Shown: positions 20,942 through 32,706, numbered from the stretch's first letter. The stretch is DNA of 64,000 bases from Parietaria judaica (GCA_954871525.1 OX940862.1:42897732-42961731), one strand, 5' to 3'. A program made the numbers and translations. Notes: generated by a model from the sequence alone, not told the origin.

Positions 20942-23900
20942 TTCTCCCCCGTAAGCTTGACTTGCTACACTTCTTACTCCGAGTAGCTCTCTCATCTCTG
21001 CGACCTTCACTCTCGCCAATGCCTTGGTGAGGATATCTGCCCGCTGTTCCCTTGTGCTGATGAACTCTACAACGATCTGTCGTTTCTCCACACACTCACG
21101 AATATAGTGATACTTCGTGTCAATGTGTTTGCTTCGTCCGTGAAACACTTGATTCTTCATCAACGCAATTGCAGATTTGTTGTCCACGCAGAGAGTTGGT
21201 GGATTCTGTTCGGAACCCGTAATCTCATTGAGTAGTCCTTTTAACCACATAGTCTGACATGCTGTTGCGGTTGCCGCCATGAACTCCGCTTCACATGAGG
21301 ATAAAGCTACTGTCTGCTGCTTCTGGGACTGCCAGGTAATTAGATTCCCGTTGAGATAAAACCCATCCCTCCGGTACTTTTTCTATCATCGACGTCACCG
21401 GCCAGATCGCTGTCCGTAAAGCCGACGAGTACTTCTGCTTCACTTCCTCGGTTGTACTGGATCCCGTAGTCCGTCGTCCCTTTCGCATACCTCAATATGT
21501 GCTTCAATGCCTGCTGGTGTGCACTTGTGGGGTTCTCCATGTAACGACTGACTATTCCCACCGCGTGTGCAATGTCTGGTCGGGTATGAGTGAGATACCT
21601 CAAACACCCGATCACGCGTCTGTATTCCGTGGGATCCACTTTCTTCCCTTCTGCATCCTTCCCGAGCTGCAGCTTCGCCTCCATGGGGTACTTGCTCGAG
21701 TTACAGTCCTCCATCTCGAACTATTTAAGGATCTTCCTCGCATAGGCCGACTGCTTCAGCGTGATACAGTCTTTCTTTTGCTCCACCTCGATCCCGAGAT
21801 AGTATGAAAGTAATCCAAGATCGCTCATCTCGAATTCGGCCATCATCTGCTGCTTGAATCCATCCACGCCTTCTGCGCTGGATCCTGTGACGATCAGGTC
21901 GTCCACGTATACTTCCACGATCAGAGTCTCCTGTCCGGTACTCCTGGTGTAGACTTCCTGCTCCCTCAGGCACTTAGTAAATCCAAGATTCTTCAAGCTC
22001 TTGTCGAGTCGAATATTCCACGCTCTTGGTGCTTGTCTCAACCCGTACAAGGCCTTGGAAAGTCTGTACACCTTCTGCTCCTTCCCTGTGACGTTGAACC
22101 CTTCTGGTTGCTTAACGTACACTTCTTCCTCGAGGTCACCGTTTAGGAATGCCGATTTGACATCCATGTGGTGAACATCCCATCCTCGATGCGCTGCTAG
22201 AGCAAGGATCAGTCTGATCGTGTCCAGTCTCGCTACTGGTGCAAAGACTTCGTCGAAATCTATACCTTTCTTCTGCACGTAGCCTTTAGCTACCAGTATT
22301 GCCTTGTGCTTAAGGACATTCCCCTCTGTGTCCTTCTTCAACTTGTACACCCACTTCAGGCCGATGGACTTGTGACCTTTTGGAAGGTCAGTTAGCTCCC
22401 ATGTCCTGTTTTTCTCGATTGACTCCAACTCCTTCTTCATTGCTTCCTGCCACTCTTGCTCGGCTGCTGCCTCTTGGAAGTTAGTTGGCTCTTCTGCGCA
22501 AAGCAATGAGAGTTCCTCTAAGTCCACCTCTTGAGTCTGTTCGTAGACTTCGACTAGAGGTCGGAATCCTCGTGGCCCATCTTTAACAGAGGAATCTCCC
22601 GAGCTGAACGGGCTGGTCCTGCTCGGACTTGGTGTCTGTGGTGTGTCCGGGGTGCTCTCTCCCGAGTTGGTTTCCCTTGTCTCTGGCAAGACTGTTCCTG
22701 AGCTGGGTGTTCCGGGCTGCTGCTGCTCGGCAACATCCTTGGTCTTCTTCTACGCTGAACTCCACTGAGTTCTGCTCGGGGTCTCCTCGTTCGTCGCGCC
22801 AATCCCACTTTATCTCTTCTTTGAACACTGCATCTCTGCTCACTTGGAGTCTGCCGCGTCGTGGATCATAGAATCTGTGTGCCTTGCTTCCTTCCTCTGC
22901 TCCAAGGTACACCATCTTCTGACTCCGATCATCCAACTTCTTGAGATTAGGACCCGCAATCTTTACATGTGCGGTGCTCCCGAACACTTTCAAGTGTTCT
23001 AAGTGGGGTTTCTTCCCGTACCACGCCTGGTAGGGAGTGCACTCTCCTAGTGCCTTGGTCGGCAAACAATTAAGCAGATAGACCGCATGTCTCACTGCTT
23101 CTCCCCAAAAACTGGCCGGAACCTCTTTAGCAAGCTCCTCGCTGTGTTCATCACAGTCCGATTTCGTCGTTCCACAACGCCATTCTGCTGTGGCGTGTGG
23201 GGTGCTGAAAGGTGTCGCTGAATTCCTTCCTCGTCGCAGAATTCTCCGAACTGCTGTGAAATGAATTCTCCTCCTCGGTCTGTACGCAAGACCTTCAACC
23301 TGTGCACCGTGCTATTCTCCACAATCTTCTTGAACTTTCTGAAAACCTCGAAAGCTCCGCTCTTCTCCTTGAGCATATACACCCACATCAATAGACTGTA
23401 GTCGTCAACAAGTAGGAAGAAGTACTTGTTACCGACAGTGGTCGCAGGGGTGATCGGACCGCAGAGGTCGGCTTGCAACAACTGTAGTGGTCTTTCTGCC
23501 CGGAACTTGGCTTTGATCGGGAAGGGTATTCTCGCCTGCTTCGCGATCATACAGCTTTCACATAGCTGGTCGGGGTGCTGTATCTTAGGAACTCCGAAAG
23601 CCAAGTTCTTCTCGCCAATCATCTTGAGCGCGTGAAAGTTCACGTGTCCGAGTCGAGCGTGCCACAGCCACGCCGGATCTGCCATCGACGCCATGAGGCA
23701 GACGGGCTGGCTGGTCTTCAGGAGGATCTTGTAGAGTCTGTTAGGTGTCCGCTCCACCTTCATCAACAGCACTCTATCCTTGGTCCACATCTTTAGGTAG
23801 GGCCCGGCTAGCACCACCGTATTCCCGATCTCCGTCATCTGTCCCAGACTGATGATGTTACTCTTCAACTTCGGGATAAAGTAAACCTCGGTCATCAAAC

Positions 23901-25200
23901 GCTGGTCGCCATTCTTGCACTCGAATAGGATCGACCCTCTGCCTTTGATTTCTACGACGGATTCGTCGCCGAATTTCACGTTGCCCGTGATATTCTCATC
24001 GAGCTCTTCAAACTTAGCTCGGTCTCCGGTCATGTGGTTGCTTGCCCCGTTGTCAAGATACCATACGTCGGTACTAACTCTTCTTTCATCGTGTGTGAGG
24101 AGATTTGCAAAAACCTTATCCTCGATAAGAAAGACCTGCTCGCTGGTCTTCTTCGGGTAGCGCTGATCACTGAGATCCTCCGGACAGTTCTCTTCGGCTT
24201 CCTGCTCACCCTTTTGTCCGGCCAGGTATATAACCTGCTCGGCAAATAACAATGCCGGCTGGTCGTCTGGGAACCTTGTTAGGTTCGCCTCCTCGCCCTG
24301 GTTTCTGCTCCGGCACTCTGATGCGAAGTGTCCGAGCTTCTGACAAGAGTAGCACTTCACCGTTCTCTTGTCCCTTCGAGTCGGTCCTTCTTGACGGCTC
24401 GAGCTGCTTCCGCGTCCTCGCGAATCTCTGCCTCGACCTCGTCCTCGACCTTGTCCGCGTCCTCGGACTTCTCCACTGTAGCTGTTCCGTTCTGAGATAT
24501 TTGAGAAAGATTCGGCTCCCCCGGATCTTCTCTGTCTCGCTGTCCACTCTTCATGCGTGAGTAGGAGATTCTGCTCGTCTCCTTTGTCGCAGTAGCCTCG
24601 AAGTCTCTCTTCGTGGGTTTTGAGACGCCCAACAACCTCTTCAACCGTCATAGTCTTGAGATCACCGAACTGTTCAATCGACGTCACTATCTGCATGTAC
24701 CTGCGAGGCAACGCACGTAAAAATCTGGTGACAATGGTGGTCTCATCCACCTTGTCCCCCAGTGAGCATATGCCGGTCACAATGGACGTGAGTCTCAGAG
24801 CGAAGTCGTCCACCGACTCGCTTTCCTTCATCCGCATGACCTCGAATTCACTCTTCAGGGTCTGGACTTTGGCATCCTTGACGCGATCTGCGCCCATGTG
24901 CATAGTCCGAAGCGTCTTCCATGCTTCTTTTGCGGAATCCTTCTCAGAGAGCATGAGAAGGAGTTCTTCTGGAACAGCTTGGTAGATTGCTGCGAGTGCC
25001 ATTCTTTCTTTGCGCCCTTCAGAGTCGCCACCTTCAATGGCCTCCCACACTCCCTGCGCTTGAAGATTTACCCTCATCTTCAGCGCCCACACGACATAAT
25101 TACTCTTCGTGAGCATGGGGTAATGGAGTGTCACTGTGCCTTCCCTGGATTCTAGTTTCTTCACAACCAGATCTCCGATCGTCGATTCTGATGAAGACAT
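20897..25200 (-). pseudogene. gag-pol polyprotein of Copia element 2, several disabling changes
   Basis: It starts at ATG 25200 (MSSSEST). An open stretch to 23092 covers gag, the zinc knuckle CYSCQKLGHFASEC, protease (LDNGAS) and the integrase core. The frame then shifts near 23110 (integrase C-side), again near 22740, hits an in-frame TAG at 21721-21723 within the RT domain (after YVDDL), and shifts once more near 21365 in RNase H. The last frame runs to 20897. The pol part is closely similar to element 1 but the first ~200 gag residues are unrelated in appearance. The lesions could be real decay or sequencing indels. Confidence 0.85.
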
Positions 25201-25213
25201 GTTCTTCGATGAG

Positions 25214-25225
25214 GCTCTGATACCA
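25214..25225 (-). other. primer-binding site of Copia element 2
   Basis: The complement reads TGGTATCAGAGC, two bases inside the 5' LTR. This matches initiator-methionine tRNA. Confidence 0.88.
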
Positions 25226-25227
25226 CT

Positions 25228-25768
25228 TGTTGGATCTCAAACCACGGATCTGCGAATAACACTAGTAATCACCACGAATCAAACAAACTTAAGAACACGA
25301 ATTTGGGAGAAGAATTTCTCTGATTAATATTGAAGGCAATTACAAAGATAACTCGAAAAACTTAATGGACTCACACTCTACTCTTAACTCTTAATTTACA
25401 GAGTACACTGCTAGGTTTATATAGGCCTCACATTGGCAAAAACCCTAGCTAACAGAATCGCACTAAATCAGGAAACTACCCTAAATAATCTCGCCAAATC
25501 TTTGCTTGCTCCTCAAGCTACGCGCTTTCCTTTCTGGGTAGACTTTCCCTTTTCTGCCCGGACAGTCTTTCTGTCCCCGAGCTGACCTGCTCGTATGCTC
25601 CGGGCTGAGCTTGCCTTCTATGCGGACTCTCTTCATGTGTTCACCCGAGCTGGGCTGAACGTCTGTCCGTCCTTTGTTCTGGTCTGTACCCGGGCTGACT
25701 TCTCGCAAGTCTTTCTGCCCATCTTGGCTTCTGGTCGTCATCCGGACTAAGTCAAGCTTAAGCTCACA
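25228..25768 (-). repeat. 5' LTR of Copia element 2
   Basis: 541 bases, with a TATA-type box on the minus strand (tatataaa near 25416-25423). Followed on the plus-strand right side by the ATTAT target duplication. Confidence 0.93.
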
Positions 25769-26244
25769 ATTATAACCAACAATTTTGAAAATCAGTTTTT
25801 TTTTTTTTTTATGACATTTTCAAAAGTCAGTTAAGTGATAAAATAACATTTTATCTAATGTCGTTGTCGATAAAATAAAAGTATATATATTTCTTACAGA
25901 ATTCCGTTTATGCATGTGTCTTGGAGGATAAGCTCTCAAGTCAACGTTCAACATTCAAATAAGCATGTTTCTTGGCAAACACGTTAGGTAAAGACAGTCC
26001 TTGCTTTTGACCAAGTAACTTATAAAGATAAAATTGTTTTTCAAACCACGCCTCGTCATCGTCCAATCAACATTCCTTGTTGACCGGCGGAGGCAAGTAG
26101 GAAACAACATTCAAGACCTAAACCTAATAAGCCAACCAAATCGCCATTGTCATATGAGCAATGGAGAAGACGACATAAACAACAATTTCTATTTTACATA
26201 CAAATACAGTGAACTTTGGTTTTCACAAGCTTATATTATTTTAA

Positions 26245-26376
26245 GGGTTATTTTAAAAAATGCTCATTTTGTGTCAAAGGTTTAAGAAAAATGCTCACCG
26301 TGTGTATTTTTTTACTCTCACACATGGGCATTTTTCTTAAACATTTGACACAAAAGGGGCATTTTTTACAATTTCT
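26245..26376. mobile_element. 132-bp palindromic MITE with 10-bp target duplication
   Basis: The element is almost wholly an inverted repeat (aaaaaatgctcattttgtgt... against its complement). It is flanked by attattttaa at 26235-26244 and 26377-26386. The paralogous place in the third block copy (near 39410) lacks it. The 9-10 bp target duplication suggests a Mutator-type MITE; that class call is inference. Confidence 0.75.
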
Positions 26377-26426
26377 ATTATTTTAATGTTACACGAAACT
26401 ATAGCGCTTGTACACAGTGGAAGCGC

Positions 26427-27147
26427 TACCAAATACCTTGGGAAAGAGTAATACCCGGAATCTCGGGCAAACCTTTCTTCTTCCTTGTAATTTTCGTCAT
26501 CTCGAAGAATCTTCACCTTTCGCAGACTGTTTTGCAGTCTTAGAGGCCATATTGTAAAACTGTAAAAAAAATAGAATAAAATAAAATAATAGATCATCAG
26601 TTACAAGCCTCTAAATTTTCCATTCTATTGCAGTTTCTGTTGTGAACTTGTAAATTAAGACAGTTTTTTTCATGGCCGTCCAGTGTTGGCGGAAAAAAAT
26701 TATTGATTATATATCAGTCAAAGGGGTAATTGTTACATGTAATAAGTTCTATGGGAAACTTACAAAAGAAAAATGAAAAAATCAAAGGGAGAAACTTCAA
26801 CAACGCGACAAGTTCTAACAATTGGGATAACCAAAAGAATATTAGGAGCGATTATAATTACCTCACAAACCCCGTGAAGCAAAAGTCTTTGAAAAGGATC
26901 TGTTAATAAATTCAATTAATAAATCAGTCAAGGGGATAATTATTACATTTAATAAGTTCTAGGAGAAACTTATGAAGAAAAAATAATAATAAAAGGGAGA
27001 AACTTCAACAATGCGATAACAAAAGAAGATTAGGAGCAATAATTACCTCACAAACCCCGTGAAGCAAGAGTCTTTGAAAAGGGTCGTGAACCTGAAGTAC
27101 GAGAACGTCCTCCTCTTGCCAGCTGTGATGTAATTCCGTATGTAAGC
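26427..27147 (-). pseudogene. R3H-domain gene fragment (exons 6-7), broken
   Basis: The exon 7 relic is 26427-26559 and the exon 6 relic 27047-27147, against the intact exons at 39458-39613 and 39839-39940. The exon 6 relic is 101 bases instead of 102 (one base lost in the stretch matching 'gcatagaggagg'), shifting the frame ahead of the R3H motif. The exon 7 relic is shortened and frameshifted. A second partial exon 6 copy lies near 26872-26900. Exons 1-5 are absent, so this is a dead 3' fragment made by block duplication. Confidence 0.75.
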
Positions 27148-27416
27148 CTGAGTAATGTCAATTTGTAAGAGTTTATGTGACCGAAATCTGTTTGAGGATA
27201 TAAACATTAGACATTTGAGGATATCAACATTTTCTTAAGTAATTTTTTGGTTAACAAACGTGTTTGTGCGCGCGATCGGAGCTTAACATGTGGATAACCG
27301 CGCAATTAGTGAAGCTTTATCTTTGCCCTTTTTGGTAACGAAGGTTTTCATGTAAATTATTGTTTTCAAAGGCGGGGAAGCACTTAGTAGTTAGTGGCTG
27401 GGGTTCAAAACAAGCA

Positions 27417-27592
27417 AGCAAGATATAATTTTAAGCCACGAGGCATAGCCTCAAGGCGTAGAAATCACGACTGAGGCGTAAGCCGAGGCGTACGCCTCGG
27501 TCTTTCTTTTCAAGGCGTAAGCCTCGTTGCGAAATCACCCTCCGCCTCACTGAGGCGCGCCTCAATACAGTTTTTCACAACACTGGCATGAT
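27417..27592. mobile_element. GAGGCG-rich palindromic insert
   Basis: Many alternating gaggcg/cgcctc phrases (for example gaggcgtacgcctc) in AT-rich surroundings, ending cacaacactgg. It separates two copies of a ~150-base sequence (27290-27415 and 27603-27725) that occurs once at 40120-40250. It looks like a small foldback or hAT-type MITE, but the left terminus is not clear. Confidence 0.35.
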
Positions 27593-27875
27593 CATAGCTA
27601 AACATGTGGATAACCGCGCAATTAGTGAAGCTTTCTCTTTGCCCTTTTCTGAAACGAGGGTTTTTATGTAAATTATTGTTTTCAAAGGCAAGGAAGCACT
27701 TAGTGGTAAGTGGTTGGGGTTCAAAACAAGCAAGCAAAGTTTATTTATACATGTCTTTCAACAGCCGTCTACAACAGCCGTATTCGCTAGATTGCATTCC
27801 GGTCGAGGCCGAGTATCAGGTTGGTGTATATATATACATATATAACTTGATGTTATTCCATGTTATCTTGTAGCT

Positions 27876-28584
27876 TTCATAAGATTAGAGCGTTTCTATC
27901 GTTTTGTATCATGTTATTTTTTTTTTTCAAATTTCATTAAGTAGGATTAAAAAAAAGTTGTCCCAATAGTCAAGAAGTGTCTCATCGTTCGTAAACCTAT
28001 AAACGTGGGAACAAAAGTGGTATCCGATTCTTAATAGCTCAAATTCGGGTATAAGTGGAGCCATAATTTTATGGTTCCTATATTTGCCCGAATTTGAGTA
28101 TCCGGTATCAAATTCTATACCATATTATAACATGTTAATATGGGCTGTTAATTTTAGTTTCTTATTTTTAAAATACCAAAATATGATCCGTTGAATAAAA
28201 AAATCATGAAAATCGGATCTGGGTAAATCGGTCTGGTTTTGGTTTTATCCAGATTCAGAACATCTAATTTCGGATTTTTGAGTTTTGAATTAACTACATT
28301 TTGTATGCGATAGACTATAAATTTTATTTTATCATGAGAAAAGTTTTTTATAATTAAACTTTTTATGAAGTTTAATTATAAAACGGCCAAAGAAAAAGTT
28401 TTATGAAATTTCGGTATAAATAATCTCTCCTTATCTAATACGAATACAAAACAATGATCCGCCAAGCTTGACTCAACAACTTCACATACAAATACAAAAA
28501 CAATGATCCGCTTCTACGCCGTATTTTCGGGTCGAACCGAGACATGGCATGGCTCGGAGAGGAGCCTTAACAGCCGGATTGGGG
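27876..28584. other. intergenic DNA with a near-perfect hairpin
   Basis: No gene seen. At 28038-28098 'ctcaaattcgggtataag' pairs with 'tatttgcccgaatttgag' around a short AT loop. The surrounding 'atccggtatc' phrases resemble decayed hAT-type filler. Confidence 0.5.
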
Positions 28585-28836
28585 AAGTTGACTTTATCGA
28601 GGCTGAATAATGAAAGTTTATTTCCGGATTTTGTAATTAACCTGGAAAAGCTTGAAATTATTGAAGTTTCAAATTGCAACAAGTTGAAGTATCTATTCTC
28701 GTTTGCTATGGCCAAAAGTCTTGTGAACCTTAAGACACTAAAAGTCAGTGAATGCAACGAGATGGAAGGCATAGTAGCGAGAAAGGTGGAGTTAATATTC
28801 AAAGTGACATATGATCAGAAGGAACATCATCATCAG

Positions 28837-29159
28837 TAGAGGTGCACGTATATAATCGCCACTGGCGATTCGGTGCGTCGCGATGGGTTATCAGAGTTCG
28901 CGATGCATCGCGATTTTTGCGGCAAAAGTCGCGATTCGTCGCGATTTGCTGCTCCAATCGCGATGCGTGGGTAGACTGATCCGCGCACTCCATCCGACCG
29001 CCAAGATCTCGCCACGTCATCAATTCGTGTGACGGATTGAAATCGCGAACCACCGCGACCAGTCGCGATCTCCTCCCTCGCGATGCGTCGCGACTCCCAT
29101 TTTGGCGACTTTTGGCGATTTAGTCGCGACCAACCGCGACCAACACATGTGCAGCTCTA
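28837..29159. mobile_element. 323-bp hAT-type MITE rich in CGCGAT phrases
   Basis: The ends are TAGAGGTGCAC and the complement of TAGAGCTGCAC. The 8-bp target duplication ATCATCAG lies at 28829-28836 and 29160-29167. The interior repeats 'tcgcgatgcgtcgcgat' type phrases about a dozen times, making it far more CpG-rich than its surroundings. It is inserted in an NLR exon relic. Confidence 0.85.
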
Positions 29160-29946
29160 ATCATCAGAACAACTTTCATTTCCTAACCTTTCGTCGATCA
29201 AGCTTACGGACCTTCCAATCCTCAAGACGTTTGCCAACAAAGTCGTTCGATTTGGGGAAGAAGAACCTCTCTTGAACACAATGGTAGTACATTTCTTATA
29301 TTTATCTTCGTATAGTAACCCTGTCGAGATTTACCACATGAAGCCATTCGTAGTTACTAACGCATGCATTTCTTATAAATACTTAGTATTTCAAAACTAT
29401 ATATGTTAAATGTAATCTCTTTAAACATATCTCTTTGAGTTTTTTAACTTATTCAAAATACCTATATATTCAATAATATTTCGTTGATGTTACAAATTAA
29501 GTAAAATATCTAATTACTCTTTTGGCATGAAATAAAATATGAAATTTTAGAGCTTCAATTACTAAACAATATATGTAAACTATAAAGAAAAGTTATAATA
29601 ATTCTTTGGGAAAAAAAATTAAATGATTCTTTAACTACTCATTAAAAAATATGTTATAGAGAAATTTTAGGTTCATCAATCGTACAACGTAATTAATAAA
29701 AAAAATATGAATGTTGTATATAATAAGTATTAAAACATTTATAACATATATGAAATGCATAAAATATAATTTTTTTTCTCCTTAATCGAGTCTAATTGGG
29801 TCCAATCGTGTTCGTGCCGTATTTACCCGTTATTTAATCGTGTTTGACATGGTTGGACCGAAATGCATTTAGTGATAGACTCAGACCTGTTTAAATGTGT
29901 CATAACTGTCTCGTATTTCATGTACGGCCCCAAATTGTCCTCTACG

Positions 29947-29950
<4 letters not shown>

Positions 29951-29984
<34 letters not shown>
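29951..29984. repeat. (AT)n microsatellite
   Basis: An uninterrupted AT run of about 17 units, in the intron of the NLR relic. Confidence 0.85.
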
Positions 29985-29987
<3 letters not shown>

Positions 29988-30373
29988 TAAGTCTATGAGG
30001 ATTCGTGATATTCATAATAAGTTAGTTATAAGCAAGAATATCTATTATTTTTATTTTAACTTATTATAAAATGATAGAGATAATCTTTGGGATCCATACT
30101 ATACAAGGAAAACAAGAATATTGTTTTTGATGGCATGCTAATAGTTAATTATGAATCATTGTTTCTGTTTTAAAACTTATTCTCGGTCAAAACCACATAG
30201 GAGATTTGAAGCATCTCTATAAACTATTTAAGAATTTGGTTTGTGTGCAGGTCGCGCTTCCTAAGCTTAAATATTTGACATTGCAAAAAATAGACGTGCA
30301 AACGCAAACTATATGGACTGAAGAGCTTCTATCCACTTCCAATAACTGCTTGCATAACTCTATTTTTAAGTAA

Positions 30374-31500
30374 TGGGTAGAATCTACTAATGAATTTGTA
30401 CTGTATTGTAACAGAAACACTTGATAATATGTTCCGAGGGACAAACTTTCGGGCGTCTGAAAACTTGGATGCATATAATAGACGATGTTCTTGAGAAGCA
30501 CGATAAGCTCACGCAAGTGATTGTAACTTATCTCTCACCCGCCCGCCTTCCCGTGAACTGGTAGCCATTCTCTCTGTTTGTGATTTTGCGTACTTATCAT
30601 CAAAGTATTAAGTATTCGTTAGCTAATATTATTTCTTTTGTAATCAACGTGCCGGGATTTTTAGCCATACCTCTGCTCAAGGCTGCGTGATTGTTTAAAC
30701 GACGAGAGAAACTCACTGAGTCCTAAGGCCGAGTTTTTGGTTTAAAGGTAATAAGAGGTAAAACATTATCCTTCTTCACTCACCATTTGTTCTAACTAAT
30801 GATTTTATTTGTTAGATATATAAGCTCAAATAAAACTAGCTTATATATTTTATAGTTGTCAGGAGAGCTGATTTATTTTATTTTCCAACATAAGATCATT
30901 AGATTTATTTATTAAAATATATATACACCTTAATTATAATGTGAAGAAGAAGATTGTCCATAAATTATCACAAAATACCAGTAGATTCAGTATATACATA
31001 GTTCCAAATTGTAGGTTCAGCACATAAATTACTTTTAAAGTTAAATTGATAAATATACTAGACTTAAGGGTTTTATATAATATATATAAAAAAGTAACTG
31101 ATCTTTTTCTTCAAACTTAACATTTATTATTTAACTTATTTAATTTTATAGGCATGGTTTTTCTCCTTGGCTTGCGGAGGCTTCATGGTGATGGTAGGTG
31201 ATTTGCATTAACTTAATTGTCTGGGAGTGATTAAGACTCTAAATAAGAAGTTCATTCCCATTTTTAATTTGATATTCATCTGTTAAATATTGGTTTGAGT
31301 TTGTTCCGCCAAGGATTGAGTATTTGCTTTTGAAGGATTCCAATTGTAAAAAAGGAGTTTGGACCCTTGTTCCGAACATTGGCTTGAGTGTTGTCATAAA
31401 TAATTCGATGTGAACTCTTCCCTCTTGAGCCGCACCCGGTTGGGGGACTCGAAGAGTTTGATGAGGCTCGTCTTTCAAAAGAAAAAAAAAACGAAACTAG
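30374..31500. repeat. duplicated block, copy 2 (partial)
   Basis: Homologous to 37353-38455 in order. It begins at 'tgggtagaatctactaatga' immediately after the NLR relic exon and ends near 'ctcgtctttcaaaagaa'. It carries the same unidentified gene exons (30415-30560 and about 30644-30720). Exon a is open here, but the acceptor before exon b is changed to taa and exon b has a stop. Confidence 0.72.
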
Positions 31501-31804
31501 ACTAATACGTGCCAACATTGACAATCCCGGAATCAAGACCACACGAAAATATTCAAATAGTGTAGGTTAAGTTGGCTGAAAAGATGAAATATAAACCTAA
31601 TAGTGGGTCCCATGATTTTTGTAGGCTAGATCACAATTTTTTTTTTTAAAGGCAAAAAAACTCATCACAATTTTTAATTTCATTTTTTCTCCTGCCACGT
31701 ATAAAGATATAACAAGGTAATTATTTAAAAAAAAAAAAAACACAAATAGAAGAGAAAAATGAAGAGTGGGAATGGGCCCATTGGATTTACACCAAACCCA
31801 TTTT
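31501..31804. other. intergenic, no feature
   Basis: AT-rich, with two poly-A/T runs. No coding exon is recognisable. Confidence 0.4.
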
Positions 31805-32204
31805 CTTCCCCAACCTTCTCTCTCGCATATTAAAAACCAGAAAACGTCAAACTCTGTATAACCTCTTCCATGCCTACTTAGGTATGCGGCCCTTAAAGAT
31901 CTGAAGCCCTAAGCGAGTGTCTTGTTCGCAAGAGTTGAATAGAGAGAGTGAGAAAGACGATGAAAGTTTTTTTTTTTTTTTTTTTTGCTGATGAGATTTC
32001 TTTTTCCCCAACCTTCTCTTTCGCATATTAAAAACCAGAAACGTCAAGCTCTGTATAACCTCTTCCATGGCTACTTAGGTATGCGGCCCTTAAAGATCTG
32101 AAGCCCTAAACGGGTGTCTTGTTCGCAAGAGTTGAATAGAGAGAGTGAGAAAGACGATGAAAGATTTTTTTATTATTATTTTTGCTGATGAGATTTCTTT
32201 TTCG
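31805..32204. repeat. two-unit tandem duplication, period ~198 bp
   Basis: Both units contain 'cgcatattaaaaaccag', 'tatgcggcccttaaagatct' and 'gaatagagagagtgagaaag', and each ends in a T run before 'gctgatgagatttcttttt'. They differ at only a few positions. The duplication lies 300-900 bases upstream of the CRS2-like coding start and may be part of its upstream region. Confidence 0.75.
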
Positions 32205-32706
32205 GGGGCCCCCAAAATTAAGGGGCCCTTGACTCGTAGGCCTCTCACGAGGGCCGGGCCTGGCTCTGTCTATAAATTGAATTATCAAGTAACAATTTCT
32301 CACAAAATATTATTATTCCAAAAAACGACATGTAATTTTCCAGCAGAATCTCTCTAGATCTCCTGCATCGTTTTGTATAAAACGGCATGTCATTCGAAAA
32401 AAAATATAATGTAAACGACATGTCGTTTTTCTTACTTCTTCTCTCTCCACCGCCATTGCCTTCTTAAACCTTCAGAGGCAGAGAGCTCATCTCTGAGCTG
32501 AGCAAACCCAAGAGCTTCCAATCTCACAAAGGTACTTCTCTCTCTCTCTCTCTTATGGATTCGCATTCGATTCCGATTCACTCTCGTATTGCTTCAATTT
32601 CTATTGGTTTGATTTTGTTCCAGTATCCGTAGGCTTGGCGATTTTTTTTTTTTTTTGTACTGATGAAATTTTTCCCAAAATTTGTGTGTGAATACAGTTC
32701 AATTCA

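Larger units (their letters stand above)
20401..25768 (-). mobile_element. Copia LTR retrotransposon, element 2 (5368 bp)
   Basis: Both LTRs are 541 bases (25228-25768 is the 5' LTR, 20401-20941 the 3' LTR). The ends are TG...CA and the 5-bp target duplication is ATTAT (20396-20400 and 25769-25773). I count 7 mismatches between the LTRs (about 98.7% identity), so the insertion is young. It is nested in the duplicated block; the corresponding place in the third block copy (about 38993-39000, gttattaccaac) is empty. The coding region is broken in several places despite the young LTRs. Confidence 0.94.
25774..27775. repeat. duplicated block, copy 1, right part
   Basis: Continues the homology to 39000-40290, with long near-identical runs such as 25985-26110 against 39180-39305. 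It ends near 27775, where the intact gene has R3H exon 5. Differences from the third copy include a MITE (26245-26376), a local duplication of about 170 bases (two similar stretches around 26700-27090) and another around 27290-27725. Confidence 0.75.
28585..30373 (+). pseudogene. NLR LRR-exon relic (two exons and intron)
   Basis: 28585-28790 matches NLR exon 3 (12450-12640) closely, including LFPDFVIN and SLVNLKTLKVSECNEME. The exon is interrupted at 28836 by a hAT-type MITE and resumes at 29168, ending at the donor ATG|GTAGTA (29283). Even with the MITE removed the two halves are not in one frame. The following intron (29388-29650) matches NLR intron 1 (10275-10545). A further LRR exon, 30251-30373, begins VALPKLKYL and hits TAA. 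There is no NB-ARC part. This is a decayed tandem duplicate of the NLR. Confidence 0.75.

Noticed and set aside
30217..30516. 99-codon minus-strand frame
   Set aside because: Antisense across the NLR relic exon and the unidentified gene exon, both of which read sensibly on the plus strand.
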